DNA of 64,000 nt from NCBI GenBank assembly GCA_019239425.1, contig JAFAZX010000103.1:1-64000 (forward strand), in the 5' to 3' direction. This document shows, piece after piece, positions 17,769 through 25,469 of the stretch; positions within the stretch are counted from its first letter, which is position 1; each line of letters opens with the position of its first letter. Origin of the DNA: Acidobacteriota bacterium (lineage in GTDB: Bacteria > Acidobacteriota > Blastocatellia > Pyrinomonadales > Pyrinomonadaceae). The position numbers and the translations under genes are program-made. The notes under the pieces are model-generated. The model saw only the letters and a list, made by a program, of their open reading frames with translations. It was not told the origin of the DNA and did not search any database.

Positions 17769-18749
17769 ATGCAGAGCGTCAGGTTTCACGAGTTCGGCAA
17801 CCCGGCCGAGGTGCTGAAGGTCGAAGAGGTTCAGAAGCCGGAGCCGGGCGCGGGCCAGGTTCTGGTGAGAATGCGCGCGCGCCCCATCAACCCGTCCGAC
17901 CTTCTGACGGTGCGCGGACTCTACGGCTCGCTGCCCGTGCCGCCCGCGACGCCCGGACTCGAAGGCATGGGCGAGGTCGCCGAGGTCGGCGAGGGCGTCA
18001 CAACCTTGCGCGCGGGCCAGCGCGTGATCCCGCTCGGCGTCGCGGGCACCTGGGCCGAGTTCGTCGTCGCCCCGGCCGAAAGGCTCATCCCCGTGCCCGA
18101 CGCGGTCAAAGACCAGACGGCCGCGCAGTTCGTCGTCAACCCTCTGACGGCCTGGATCATGACCGTCGAAGAGCTCGCCCTGGAGCCGGGCGAGTGGCTC
18201 CTGCAGACCGCCGCGGGCTCCACGCTCGGCCGCGTCGTCCTGCAGATCGCGAAGCAGCGCGGCTTCAAGACCATCAACGTCGTGCGCCGCCGCGGGCAGG
18301 GCGAGGAGCTGAAGGCGCTCGGCGCGGACGAAGTTATCTGCACGGACGAAGAGGACGTGCCCGAGCGCGTCCGTGAGATAACCGGCAAGCAAGGTCTGCG
18401 GAAGGCCATCGACGCGGTCGGCGGCGAGACGGGCGCCGCGGTCGCGCGCGCGCTCGGGCGCGGCGGCGTGATGCTCGTCTACGGCCTGCTCTCGGGCCAG
18501 CCGATCCCTCTGGACAGCGGCCGCATGATCTTCACCTCCTCGACGGTGCGCGGCTTCTGGCTCGGCGACTGGATGCACACCGCCCCGCCCGAGCGCCAGC
18601 AGGCGGTCGCCGGAGAGATGCTCCGCTCGATGGCGACCGGCGAGATCGTCCCGCCCGTCGAGGCCGAGTACCCGCTCTCCGAAATCCTCGCCGCCGCCGA
18701 ACACTCCGAGCGCCCCGGCCGCAGCGGCAAGGTGCTGCTGGTAAGCTAG
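17769..18749 (+). CDS. Zinc-free MDR oxidoreductase, enoyl-CoA/quinone reductase-like
   Basis: A protein of 326 residues of the medium-chain dehydrogenase/reductase family. The GroES-like part has RPINPSDLLTVRG and TPGLEGMGEVAEVGEGV. The nucleotide-binding part has QTAAGSTLGRVVLQIAKQRG, consistent with NADPH. The zinc ligands of alcohol dehydrogenases are absent. NPSD and the overall order resemble mitochondrial trans-2-enoyl-CoA reductases (MECR/ETR1) and quinone reductases. ATG follows GAAGGAG. Given the neighbours, a role in acyl-CoA metabolism is plausible but unproved. Confidence 0.87.
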   Translation: MQSVRFHEFGNPAEVLKVEEVQKPEPGAGQVLVRMRARPINPSDLLTVRGLYGSLPVPPATPGLEGMGEVAEVGEGVTTLRAGQRVIPLGVAGTWAEFVVAPAERLIPVPDAVKDQTAAQFVVNPLTAWIMTVEELALEPGEWLLQTAAGSTLGRVVLQIAKQRGFKTINVVRRRGQGEELKALGADEVICTDEEDVPERVREITGKQGLRKAIDAVGGETGAAVARALGRGGVMLVYGLLSGQPIPLDSGRMIFTSSTVRGFWLGDWMHTAPPERQQAVAGEMLRSMATGEIVPPVEAEYPLSEILAAAEHSERPGRSGKVLLVS

Positions 18750-19076
18750 TAGTCAGTAGAAACGACAGAGTCAGTAGTCAGTGGGAAAGACAGGCGGCGC
18801 GTCTCAGCCTTCAGGCCGGGCGCGCCGCCTTGTCTTTCTACCGACTACTGATACCGACTTGCAGAATAAAATAAGGCCGCTTAAAGCTGGGAGCGCGGGC
18901 ATCCCTGCCCGCAAGCGCGCGAAAGCGCGCTGACCGTCTTTCTCTTTAGTTCGACGTTGAGATTTAAAGCTTCTCAGCTTTCGCGCTGGCGCGCTCAGGC
19001 GGGCAGGGATGCCCGCGCTCCCGGCGAGGAGGGGCCTTATCCCATCTCGCAAGTCGGTATGACTACTGCCTACTGC
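18750..19076. repeat. Composite nested palindrome between convergent genes
   Basis: The gap holds several symmetric layers. Imperfect arms of TAGTCAG heptamers continue into a GC stem (18786-18801 with 18821-18837) ending in TGTCTTT, a likely terminator for the upstream plus-strand gene. Then ATACCGACTTGC (18851-18862) pairs with 19049-19060. Inside these, 24-base perfect arms 18889-18912 and 18999-19022 (GGGAGCGCGGGCATCCCTGC onwards) enclose GCGCGC-rich sequence. TAAGGCC and GGCCTTA lie between the layers. No coding sequence is seen. Confidence 0.85.
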
Positions 19077-20183
19077 CTACTCCCAACGGATAATCCCGCG
19101 CGCGCCCCGGGCGTCGGCGAGTGCGTCGAGCGCTTCGTTGACCTCTTCGAGTTGATAAGTGCGCGTGGCGAGTTCGGTGAGCTTCAGCCTGCCCTCGCGG
19201 TAGAGTTCGACGAGGCGCGGCACGTCGCGGGCAGGCTGGCCGGAGCCGTAGACCGAGCCGACGAGCCGCTTCTCCTGCATGACGAAGGGGAAGAGCGGGA
19301 ACGAGGCGAGCGCGTCGAGCCGCGACAGGCCCGTCACGACGACCGTGCCCCCTTTGCGCGCCAGCGTCAGCGCCTGCGCGAGCGTCGCGGGCGCGCCCAC
19401 CGTGTCGAAGACGTAGTCTGCGCCGCGCCCGCCGGTCAACTCCCGAACCTGTTCGTTCACTCTCTCCCCCGTCGCGTCAAACACCTCGGTCGCGCCGAAC
19501 TCGCGCGCGAGGCGCAGCGGCTCCGCCCGCGTGTCGAGCGCGACCACCGTCTCACAACCCGCGAGCCTTGCGCCCTGCACGACGTTGAGTCCGACGCCGC
19601 CCGCGCCGATGACGGCGACCCGCGCGCCCAGCTCGGGCCGCGCCGCGTTGAAGACGGCGCCCACGCCCGTCACGACCGCGCACCCGAGCGTCGCCAGGGC
19701 CTCGAACGGCACGTCGTCCGCGACCGGGATCAGGCCCTCCTCCGCCACCACCGCGAAGTCCGCGAAGCAGGCCGTGCCGTTGTAGTGCGCCAGCCTTTGC
19801 CCGCGCGCGCTCAACAGGGTGTCTCCCGCCGGCAGGCGGTTGCGGTACGTCGTCCGCTCCAGGCGGTCGCAGAGGACGGGCCGCCCCTCTTTACACGGCG
19901 GGCACACGCCGCACGGCGGCGCCCAGCAGAAGACGACGCGGTCGCCCGGCCTCAACGCCTGCACGCCCTCGCCGACCTCGCGCACGACGCCCGCGCCCTC
20001 GTGCCCGAGCACGAGCGGCGTCCGCGCGGGCCACTCGCCGCGCGCGGGGTGCAGGTCGCTGTGGCACACGCCCGCGGCCTTCACCTCGACCAGGACCTCG
20101 CCCGCGCGCGGCCCGCCCAGCTCCGCCGCCTCCACCGACAGCGGCGCGCCCTGCTCCCACAAGATTGCGGCGTTGATGTTCAT
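19077..20183 (-). CDS. Zinc-dependent alcohol dehydrogenase (MDR class III-like)
   Basis: From ATG 20183 the protein has 368 residues. CHSDLH and GHEGAGVVREVGEGV give the catalytic-zinc region, CGVCPPCKEGRPVLC the structural zinc, and VIGAGGVGLNVVQGARLAG the NAD-binding Rossmann motif. It oxidises an alcohol or reduces an aldehyde; substrate unknown. The frame is open to 20240, but those extra codons only translate a palindrome arm (LPTANCQLPT), so the start after it is preferred. No Shine-Dalgarno sequence precedes ATG 20183. The final Glu-TAG overlaps the next palindrome. Confidence 0.9.
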   Translation of the reverse strand: MNINAAILWEQGAPLSVEAAELGGPRAGEVLVEVKAAGVCHSDLHPARGEWPARTPLVLGHEGAGVVREVGEGVQALRPGDRVVFCWAPPCGVCPPCKEGRPVLCDRLERTTYRNRLPAGDTLLSARGQRLAHYNGTACFADFAVVAEEGLIPVADDVPFEALATLGCAVVTGVGAVFNAARPELGARVAVIGAGGVGLNVVQGARLAGCETVVALDTRAEPLRLAREFGATEVFDATGERVNEQVRELTGGRGADYVFDTVGAPATLAQALTLARKGGTVVVTGLSRLDALASFPLFPFVMQEKRLVGSVYGSGQPARDVPRLVELYREGRLKLTELATRTYQLEEVNEALDALADARGARGIIRWE

Positions 20184-20190
20184 AAGAATA

Positions 20191-20311
20191 GTAGGCAGTT
20201 GGCAGTTGGCAGTTGGCAGTTCGCTCCGCGTCGCGAACATTGAGGCATTAACTCACGATCCTCGTCATTAAGGATTTAACTGCCTACTGCCATCTGCCTA
20301 CTGCCTACTGC
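20191..20311. repeat. GGCAGTA-type palindrome
   Basis: The left arm 20191-20220 contains GGCAGTT heptamers in tandem. The right arm 20277-20311 is GGCAGTA/GGCAGAT type, so the arms are complementary but have diverged in unit type. The loop starts TCGCTCCGCGTCGCG, like two other copies. The TAG stop of the phosphotransferase gene (20305-20307) is inside the right arm. Confidence 0.88.
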
Positions 20312-21384
20312 TTTTCAGCCAACTCCGTCGCGATGCGCGCGAGCCACGAGACGCGCTCGCCTAAGACCGCGAAGCGCGGGTCGTCGGTCTGGCCGCGCCG
20401 GTAGCGGAAGAAGATCTGTTGCAGGACGACCGCGAGCTTGAAGACGGCGAAGACCTCGTAGAAGCCTACGCCCGACAAGTCCGCGCCCGTGCGCGCGCCG
20501 TAACGTTCGAGCAGCTCGTCGCGCGCGAACCAGCCCTCGCGGTTCGTCACCGCCGAGACCGTGTCGCGGCGGTCGCCCGTCGCGGTGTGCACCCAGTAGC
20601 CGAGCAGAATCCCCAAATCAACTAGGGGGTCGCCGACCGCGCTCATCTCCCAGTCGAAGACGCCGACGACTCTTCCGACGTCGGACGCGTCGAGCATCAC
20701 GTTGTCCAACTTGTAGTCGCCGTGGACGAGCGTCGGCCTCTCGGGGCCGGACGGCAAGCGTTCTGACAGCCAGGCGGCGAGCGCGTCCATCTCAGGCAGC
20801 TCGTCGGTCTGCGAGCGCCGCCAGCGCTCGGCCCAGCCGCGCACCTGCCGTTCGACGAAACCCGCAGGCTTCCCCAGAGATTCGAGCCCGTGCGCGCGCA
20901 CGTCCACCGCGTGCAGCCCCGCGAGCGCGTCCACCAGCGCCGCGCTCGCGCGACGGCGTTCCCGAGGTTTCCCATCGAGCGCGGGCGGCTCCTCCGTGCG
21001 CACGACGATCCCGCGCCGCCGCTCCATCAGGTAGAAGACCGAGCCGACGACCTCCGCGTCTTCGCACAAAAGGTAAGGCCGCGGCGCGAGCGGGAAGACC
21101 GGGTGCAGCGCCTCGAGGATGCGGAACTCGCGCGCCATGTCGTGCGCCTTCGGCGCGACCGGGCCGAACGGCGGCCGACGCATCACGAACTCACTCGGGC
21201 CAAAACGAATCAGGTACGTCAGGTTCGAATGCCCGCCCGGAAACTGCTCGACCGAGAGCGGCGAAGTTAATTCGACGTCCCCCCCGACAACTTCCGGCAG
21301 GCGAGCGCGCAGGTATTTGCCGAGCGACTCCCAATCGAGCTGCTCGCTCTCGCGCACCGGCCTCGTGTCGGGGGATTGATTCAT
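20305..21384 (-). CDS. Phosphotransferase (APH fold), LvaA / ACAD11 N-half-like
   Basis: A protein of 359 residues with an aminoglycoside-phosphotransferase/choline-kinase-like fold. FPGGHSNLTYLIRFG and FVMRRPPFGP form the ATP-binding lobe. VHGDYKLDNVML carries the catalytic Asp223 and VFDWEMSAVGDP the metal-binding Asp244. The sequence follows the kinase half of eukaryotic ACAD10/ACAD11 and bacterial LvaA, which phosphorylate the hydroxyl of 4-hydroxyacyl-CoA. The matching dehydrogenase half lies 1.1 kb upstream at 22523-23755. ATG 21384 is part of an ATGAATCA repeat, and the final codons Lys-Gln-TAG lie in the next palindrome. Function by homology only. Confidence 0.88.
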   Translation of the reverse strand: MNQSPDTRPVRESEQLDWESLGKYLRARLPEVVGGDVELTSPLSVEQFPGGHSNLTYLIRFGPSEFVMRRPPFGPVAPKAHDMAREFRILEALHPVFPLAPRPYLLCEDAEVVGSVFYLMERRRGIVVRTEEPPALDGKPRERRRASAALVDALAGLHAVDVRAHGLESLGKPAGFVERQVRGWAERWRRSQTDELPEMDALAAWLSERLPSGPERPTLVHGDYKLDNVMLDASDVGRVVGVFDWEMSAVGDPLVDLGILLGYWVHTATGDRRDTVSAVTNREGWFARDELLERYGARTGADLSGVGFYEVFAVFKLAVVLQQIFFRYRRGQTDDPRFAVLGERVSWLARIATELAEKQ

Positions 21385-21392
21385 TGATTCAA

Positions 21393-21463
21393 TGATTCAT
21401 CGACTCATTTGTTCATTGAGTCAAATCGTAAATGACACAATGAACAAGTGAGTCGATGACTCA
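21393..21463. repeat. TGATTCA-type palindrome
   Basis: Arms 21393-21418 and 21438-21463 pair at 24 of 26 positions around a 19-base loop. Related copies are at 29271-29342 and 32831-32892. The right arm includes the TGA stop of the thioesterase gene (21461-21463). The left side runs into the start codon of the phosphotransferase gene. Confidence 0.9.
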
Positions 21464-21964
21464 ATTCCTGAAGATGATGCAGGTCGTCGTGGCGTGCGCG
21501 TAGAGTTTGCCGGCGGCGTCGAGCACCTTGCCCTCGGCCGTCGCGGTGCGCCCGCCGACGTGTATGACGCGCGCCTCGCAGCGCACCGCCCCGGTCTCGG
21601 CCGTCAGCGCGCGCACGAAGTTGACCTTGATCTCCAGAGTCGTGTAGCCCGCCCCGGCCGGCAGCACCGAGTGCACCGCGCACCCCATCGCCGAATCCAA
21701 AAGCGTCGCCGCCAGTCCGCCGTGCACCACGCCGATGGGGTTGTAATGGTACTCGGCCGGCTCGACCGTGAAGACCGCGCGCCCCTCTTCGATCTCCGCC
21801 AGCCCGAAGTTCATCAGCGCGCTGATCGGCGGCCGCGGCAGCTCGCCCGCAGCGACCTTCTTTAAAAACTCCAAACCCGTCAGCCCGCGCGCCGCCCCGG
21901 CCAGCGCCTTCGGGTCTTCCCAACTGACCGTGCGCGTCCGCGCGTTGCCGTTCTCTTCGCTCAT
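21461..21964 (-). CDS. PaaI-type hotdog thioesterase
   Basis: A protein of 167 residues. VVHGGLAATLLDSAMGCAVHS is the PaaI signature, with HGG and the helix Asp; TTLEIKVNFVRAL follows. It would release free acid and CoA from an acyl-CoA. It is a clear paralogue of 25470-25952 (same HGGLAATLLDSA core). It lies 12 bases after the MaoC gene, suggesting co-transcription. The C-terminal Asn is followed by a TGA that belongs to a palindrome arm. Confidence 0.9.
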   Translation of the reverse strand: MSEENGNARTRTVSWEDPKALAGAARGLTGLEFLKKVAAGELPRPPISALMNFGLAEIEEGRAVFTVEPAEYHYNPIGVVHGGLAATLLDSAMGCAVHSVLPAGAGYTTLEIKVNFVRALTAETGAVRCEARVIHVGGRTATAEGKVLDAAGKLYAHATTTCIIFRN

Positions 21965-21976
21965 CGTTTCCCTTGT

Positions 21977-22432
21977 TCAGACGTAGTAACGCACCAGCCA
22001 CTCGGCGACGCAGGCCGGTTTGTCGCCGCCCTCGCGCTCGACCGTGACCTCCCAGGTGGCCTGCGCGCCGCCCCTCATCTCTTCGAGCGCGTTGAGCGTG
22101 AACCGTCCGCGGACGCGCGAGCCCGCGGGCACCGGCGAGACGAACCGCACGCGGTTCAGCCCGCAGTTGACGCCCATCCGCAGGCCCTTCAACGACACCG
22201 CCAGTCTCATCAACTCGCTCAGCAGCGACAGCGTCAAAAAGCCGTGCGCGATGGTTCGCCTGAAGGGCGACTCGCGCGCCGCGCGCTCCGGGTCTGTGTG
22301 AATCCACTGCCGGTCTTCGGTCGCCTCCGCGAACGCGTCGACCCTCTCCTGCGAGACCTCGACCCATTCGCTCAACGCGACCTCGCGCCCGACGAACTCC
22401 TTCAGCTTCTCGACGCTCTCGACTTCGATCAT
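21977..22432 (-). CDS. MaoC-family dehydratase (hydratase 2)
   Basis: From ATG 22432 (AAGGGG upstream) the protein has 151 residues. RQWIHTDPERAARESPFRRTIAHGF is the hydratase-2 motif, with the catalytic Asp/His pair in HTDPERA. A single hotdog domain of this type hydrates trans-2-enoyl-CoA to (R)-3-hydroxyacyl-CoA. The frame stays open to 22519, but that extension only translates a palindrome arm (LSLITHHSSL). It is closely followed by the PaaI thioesterase gene. A second small MaoC-like gene sits at 25087. Confidence 0.9.
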   Translation of the reverse strand: MIEVESVEKLKEFVGREVALSEWVEVSQERVDAFAEATEDRQWIHTDPERAARESPFRRTIAHGFLTLSLLSELMRLAVSLKGLRMGVNCGLNRVRFVSPVPAGSRVRGRFTLNALEEMRGGAQATWEVTVEREGGDKPACVAEWLVRYYV

Positions 22433-22448
22433 GAGCGACCCCTTAAGA

Positions 22449-22534
22449 AGTGATGAGTGATGAGTGATAAGTGATAAGAAAAGACAAGGCCCGCCTGTTC
22501 TTCTCTTATCACTTATCACTCATCACTTATCACT
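22449..22534. repeat. TGATAAG-type palindrome
   Basis: Arms 22449-22480 and 22501-22534 are AGTGATA/AGTGATG heptamers. The loop AAGACAAGGCCCGCC is shared with the copy at 23767-23860. The right arm encodes the last residues Ser-Asp-Lys and the TGA stop of the dehydrogenase gene at 22523. Confidence 0.93.
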
Positions 22535-23755
22535 GTATTTCTGAAGCTCCATCCGCGCGACGGCTTCGGCGTGGACTTCGTCGGGGCCGTCGGCGAGGCG
22601 GAGCGTGCGCGCGTTGGCCCACATCGCCGCCAGCGGGAAGTCCCCGGAGACGCCCGCGCCGCCGTGCGCCTGCACCGCGCGGTCGAGGATTGCGAGGGCG
22701 ACGTTCGGCGCGACGACCTTGATCATCGCGATCTCAAGCCGCGCCGCCTTGTTCCCGAGCGCGTCCATCTTCAGCGCCGCCCTGAGCGTGAGCAGCCGCG
22801 CCTGCTCGATCTCCATCCTCGACTTCGCGATGTCGGCACGGATCGTCCCCTGCGCCGCGATGGGTTTACCAAACGCCACGCGCGCCGAGGCCCTCCGGCA
22901 CATCAGTTCGAGCGCGCGCTCGGCCATCCCGATCAAACGCATGCAGTGGTGTATCCGCCCCGGCCCCAGGCGGCCCTGCGCGATCTCGAAGCCGCGCCCC
23001 TCGCCTAAGATGATGTTCGAAGCGGGCACACGCACGTTCTCGAACGTCACCTCGGCGTGCCCGTGCGGCGCGTGGTCGTAGCCGTAGACCGTCAGCATCC
23101 GGCGGACGCGCACGCCCTCGGCGTCCATCGGGACGAGGATCATCGACTGCTGCCTGTGCTTCGGCGCGCCCGCGTCGGTCTTGCCCATGAAGATGGCGAC
23201 CTTGCAGCGCGGGTCGCCCGCGCCGCTCGTCCACCACTTGCGCCCGTCGACGACGTACTCGCCGCCGTCGCGCCTGATGCCGGCCCGGATGTTCGTCGCG
23301 TCGGACGAGGCGACCTCCGGCTCGGTCATCGCGAAGCAGGAGCGTATCTCTCCGTCCAATAAAGGCCGCAGCCAGAGTCGTCTCTGCTCCTCCGAGCCGT
23401 AGCGGACGAGCACCTCCATGTTGCCCGTGTCCGGCGCGCTGCAATTAAAGACCTCCGGAGCGAAGTGAACCGAACGCCCCATCAACTCCGCCATCGGCGC
23501 GTACTCTAAATTCGAGAGGCCCGCCCCGTACTCGCTCTCCGGCAGGAACAGGTTCCACAGGCCTTCGGCCCGCGCCCGCGCCTTCAACTCCTCCATCAGG
23601 GGCACGGGCCGCCAGCGCTCGCCCGCCTCCACCTGCCGCTCAAACTCCCCCTCGTTCGGGTAGACGTGCGCCTCCATGAACGCCGCGAGCTTCCCGTAAA
23701 TCTCCCTCGCCCGCGGCGAGACCTGAAAGCCGACGTAGGGGTCGTCAAAGCTCAT
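22523..23755 (-). CDS. Acyl-CoA dehydrogenase family protein, ACAD11/LvaC-like
   Basis: A protein of 410 residues with the three-domain acyl-CoA dehydrogenase fold. CFAMTEPEVASSDATNI and GGEYVVDGRKWWTSGAGDP bind FAD. GEGRGFEIAQGRLGPGRIHH and VQAHGGAGVSGDFPLA, with RLADGPDEVH near the end, are characteristic of the ACAD10/ACAD11 subgroup. In that subgroup the enzyme acts on a 4-phosphoacyl-CoA made by the fused kinase, leading to an enoyl- and then 3-hydroxyacyl-CoA. The separate kinase is at 20305. AAGGAA precedes ATG 23755. The last residues Ser-Asp-Lys and TGA come from the adjoining TGATAAG palindrome. Confidence 0.92.
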   Translation of the reverse strand: MSFDDPYVGFQVSPRAREIYGKLAAFMEAHVYPNEGEFERQVEAGERWRPVPLMEELKARARAEGLWNLFLPESEYGAGLSNLEYAPMAELMGRSVHFAPEVFNCSAPDTGNMEVLVRYGSEEQRRLWLRPLLDGEIRSCFAMTEPEVASSDATNIRAGIRRDGGEYVVDGRKWWTSGAGDPRCKVAIFMGKTDAGAPKHRQQSMILVPMDAEGVRVRRMLTVYGYDHAPHGHAEVTFENVRVPASNIILGEGRGFEIAQGRLGPGRIHHCMRLIGMAERALELMCRRASARVAFGKPIAAQGTIRADIAKSRMEIEQARLLTLRAALKMDALGNKAARLEIAMIKVVAPNVALAILDRAVQAHGGAGVSGDFPLAAMWANARTLRLADGPDEVHAEAVARMELQKYSDK

Positions 23756-23766
23756 CGCTGTTCCTT

Positions 23767-23860
23767 AGTGATAAGTGATAAGTGATGAGTGATGAGTGAT
23801 AAGAAAAGACAAGGCCCGTCCGTCCTTTCTTATCACTCATCACTTATCACTTATCACTTA
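23767..23860. repeat. TGATAAG-type palindrome, arms differing by one heptamer
   Basis: The left arm 23767-23804 has five heptamers and the right arm 23826-23860 four; otherwise they are complementary. The loop AAGACAAGGCCCGTCC matches the copy at 22449. The right arm ends exactly at the TAA stop of the thiolase gene (23861-23863). Confidence 0.92.
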
Positions 23861-25048
23861 TTACCCCTCTTGCAGATTCTCGAAGACGGTGGCCGCGCCC
23901 TGTCCGCCGCCGACGCACATCGTGACGAGGCCGTAGCGCGACTTGCGACGCCGCATCTCGCCCATGAGCTGCACCGTCAGCTTCGCGCCCGAGGCCCCGA
24001 GCGGGTGGCCGAGCGCGACCGCGCCGCCGTTGACGTTCACGCGCCCGTCGTCCATCCCGAGTTCCCTCATCACCGCGATGGCCTGGCACGCGAAGGCCTC
24101 GTTGAGTTCGATGAGGTCTATGTCGTCCAGCTTCAGCCCCGCCAGCTTCAGGGCCTTCGGCACGGCCGCCACCGGCCCCATGCCCATCACCTCCGGCGGC
24201 ACGCCGCCCACGCCGTACGAGACGAAGCGCATGAGGGGCTTCAGGCCCAGCTCCTCGGCCCGCTCGCGCGACATGACGACGACCGCCGCCGCGCCGTCCG
24301 AGGTCTGACTTGAGTTGCCGGCCGTCACAGTCCCCTTCACGTGGAAGACGGGCTTGAGCTTCGCCAGCCCCTCGGGCGAGGTGTCGGGGCGCGGCCCCTC
24401 GTCCGTGTCGAACGTGAAGCGCTTCTCTTTAACTTCACCGCCCCCGCCCGCCTCGCGCACCTCGACTTCGAGCGGGACGATGCCGTCGTCCTTCAGCCTC
24501 CCTTCGGCAATCGCCGCGAGCGCGCGCTGGTGGCTTCGGTAGGAGAAGGCGTCCGCCTCCTCGCGCGTCACCTCGTACTGGCGCGCGACGTTCTCGGCCG
24601 TCAAGCCCATGCTCAAATAGACGCCGGGCCTGTGCTCGACGAGGTAAGGGTTAGGCCGGAACTTCGTGTTGCCGCGCAGCATCGACATCGACTCCGTCCC
24701 GCCCGCGATGACGCACTCGGCCATGCCCGACATGATCGACTGCGCCGCCATCGCGATGGTCTGCGACCCCGAGGAGCAGAAGCGGTTGACGGTCACGGCC
24801 GGCACCTCGTGCGGCAGCCCCGCGCGCAGGGCCGCGATGCGCGCCACGTTCGTCCCCGACTCGCCCTCCGGCGTGGCGCAGCCCATGACCACGTCGTCAA
24901 TCGAACCGGGCGGCAGCCCCGGCACACGCCTCAACAGCTCCTCAATCACGGCCGCCGCCATGTCGTCCGGCCTCACGGTTCTCAAACTCCCGCGCGGCGC
25001 CTTCCCCACCGCCGTCCGCACGCCCGCCACGATCACTGCCTCTCTCAT
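23861..25048 (-). CDS. Thiolase (acetyl-CoA C-acyltransferase)
   Basis: From ATG 25048 (AAAGAGG upstream) the protein has 395 residues. The acylated Cys91 is in NRFCSSGSQ, His348 in ALGHPLGASGA and the proton-shuttle Cys378 in MCVGGGQGAA, which is a complete catalytic triad. NEAFACQ is also present. It cleaves 3-ketoacyl-CoA in beta-oxidation. It follows the MaoC-like and PaaI genes at 25087-25952 in the same direction. An open frame continues upstream to 25435 but only crosses those genes. Confidence 0.94.
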   Translation of the reverse strand: MREAVIVAGVRTAVGKAPRGSLRTVRPDDMAAAVIEELLRRVPGLPPGSIDDVVMGCATPEGESGTNVARIAALRAGLPHEVPAVTVNRFCSSGSQTIAMAAQSIMSGMAECVIAGGTESMSMLRGNTKFRPNPYLVEHRPGVYLSMGLTAENVARQYEVTREEADAFSYRSHQRALAAIAEGRLKDDGIVPLEVEVREAGGGGEVKEKRFTFDTDEGPRPDTSPEGLAKLKPVFHVKGTVTAGNSSQTSDGAAAVVVMSRERAEELGLKPLMRFVSYGVGGVPPEVMGMGPVAAVPKALKLAGLKLDDIDLIELNEAFACQAIAVMRELGMDDGRVNVNGGAVALGHPLGASGAKLTVQLMGEMRRRKSRYGLVTMCVGGGQGAATVFENLQEG

Positions 25049-25075
25049 AAAACCTCTTTCCGACTTAACCCTCTT

Positions 25076-25095
25076 AATTTCAAATTTCAAATCTT
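25076..25095. repeat. AATTTGA heptamer repeat at a gene end
   Basis: Short AT-rich tandem heptamer on the minus strand spanning the last codons (Lys-Ile) and the TGA stop of the MaoC-like gene. It is the same unit as at 4735-4762. Confidence 0.65.
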
Positions 25096-25458
25096 GATGA
25101 CGCCCTCGGCCTCGCCGTTCATCACCTCTTTGCCGTGCTGGTTGCGGCAGACCCAGGAGGACTTGAGCTGCGTGTACGGCCCCGCCTCGGTCAGCCCCTC
25201 GATCTTCACCTCGCAGCGGACGGTGTCGCCGCTGTAGACGGGACGCAGGAAGCGGAAGGTCAACTGGCGCGCGATGAAGTTGATGTCGCCGCCGACCTTC
25301 GTCGGCAGCGTCGCCGTCAGAAGCCCGTGCACCATCAGACGCCCCGACTCGTCCGGCCGCAGGTGGTGCTCGCCCACGTCGCCCGAATACTCCGCGAACC
25401 GCCGCACGTCCTCCTCCGTGAACGTGCGCTCCCAACTCACCACGTCGCCGACTTTCAT
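25087..25458 (-). CDS. Small MaoC-like hotdog protein
   Basis: From ATG 25458 the protein has 123 residues. RTFTEEDVRRFAEYSGDVGEHH takes the place of the DxNxxH region of hydratase 2, and LMVHGLLTATLPTKVGG follows. It belongs to the MaoC group used on enoyl-CoA or branched acyl-CoA substrates; the catalytic pair is less standard than in 21977-22432. A TTG at 25473 is possible, but the AAGGTGAAGGG run just upstream supports ATG 25458. It lies 11 bases after the PaaI gene and 38 bases before the thiolase gene, suggesting an operon. Confidence 0.85.
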   Translation of the reverse strand: MKVGDVVSWERTFTEEDVRRFAEYSGDVGEHHLRPDESGRLMVHGLLTATLPTKVGGDINFIARQLTFRFLRPVYSGDTVRCEVKIEGLTEAGPYTQLKSSWVCRNQHGKEVMNGEAEGVIKI

Positions 25459-25469
25459 CCCTTCACCTT

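Noticed and set aside
22433..22519. N-terminal extensions of frames through palindrome arms (also at 20184-20240, 31949-32023, 35274-35342, 37485-37559, 42153-42248, 52704-52778)
   Set aside because: They translate repeat arms (for example LITHHSSL or SLWLN). Family length, ribosome sites or signal peptides support the inner starts.
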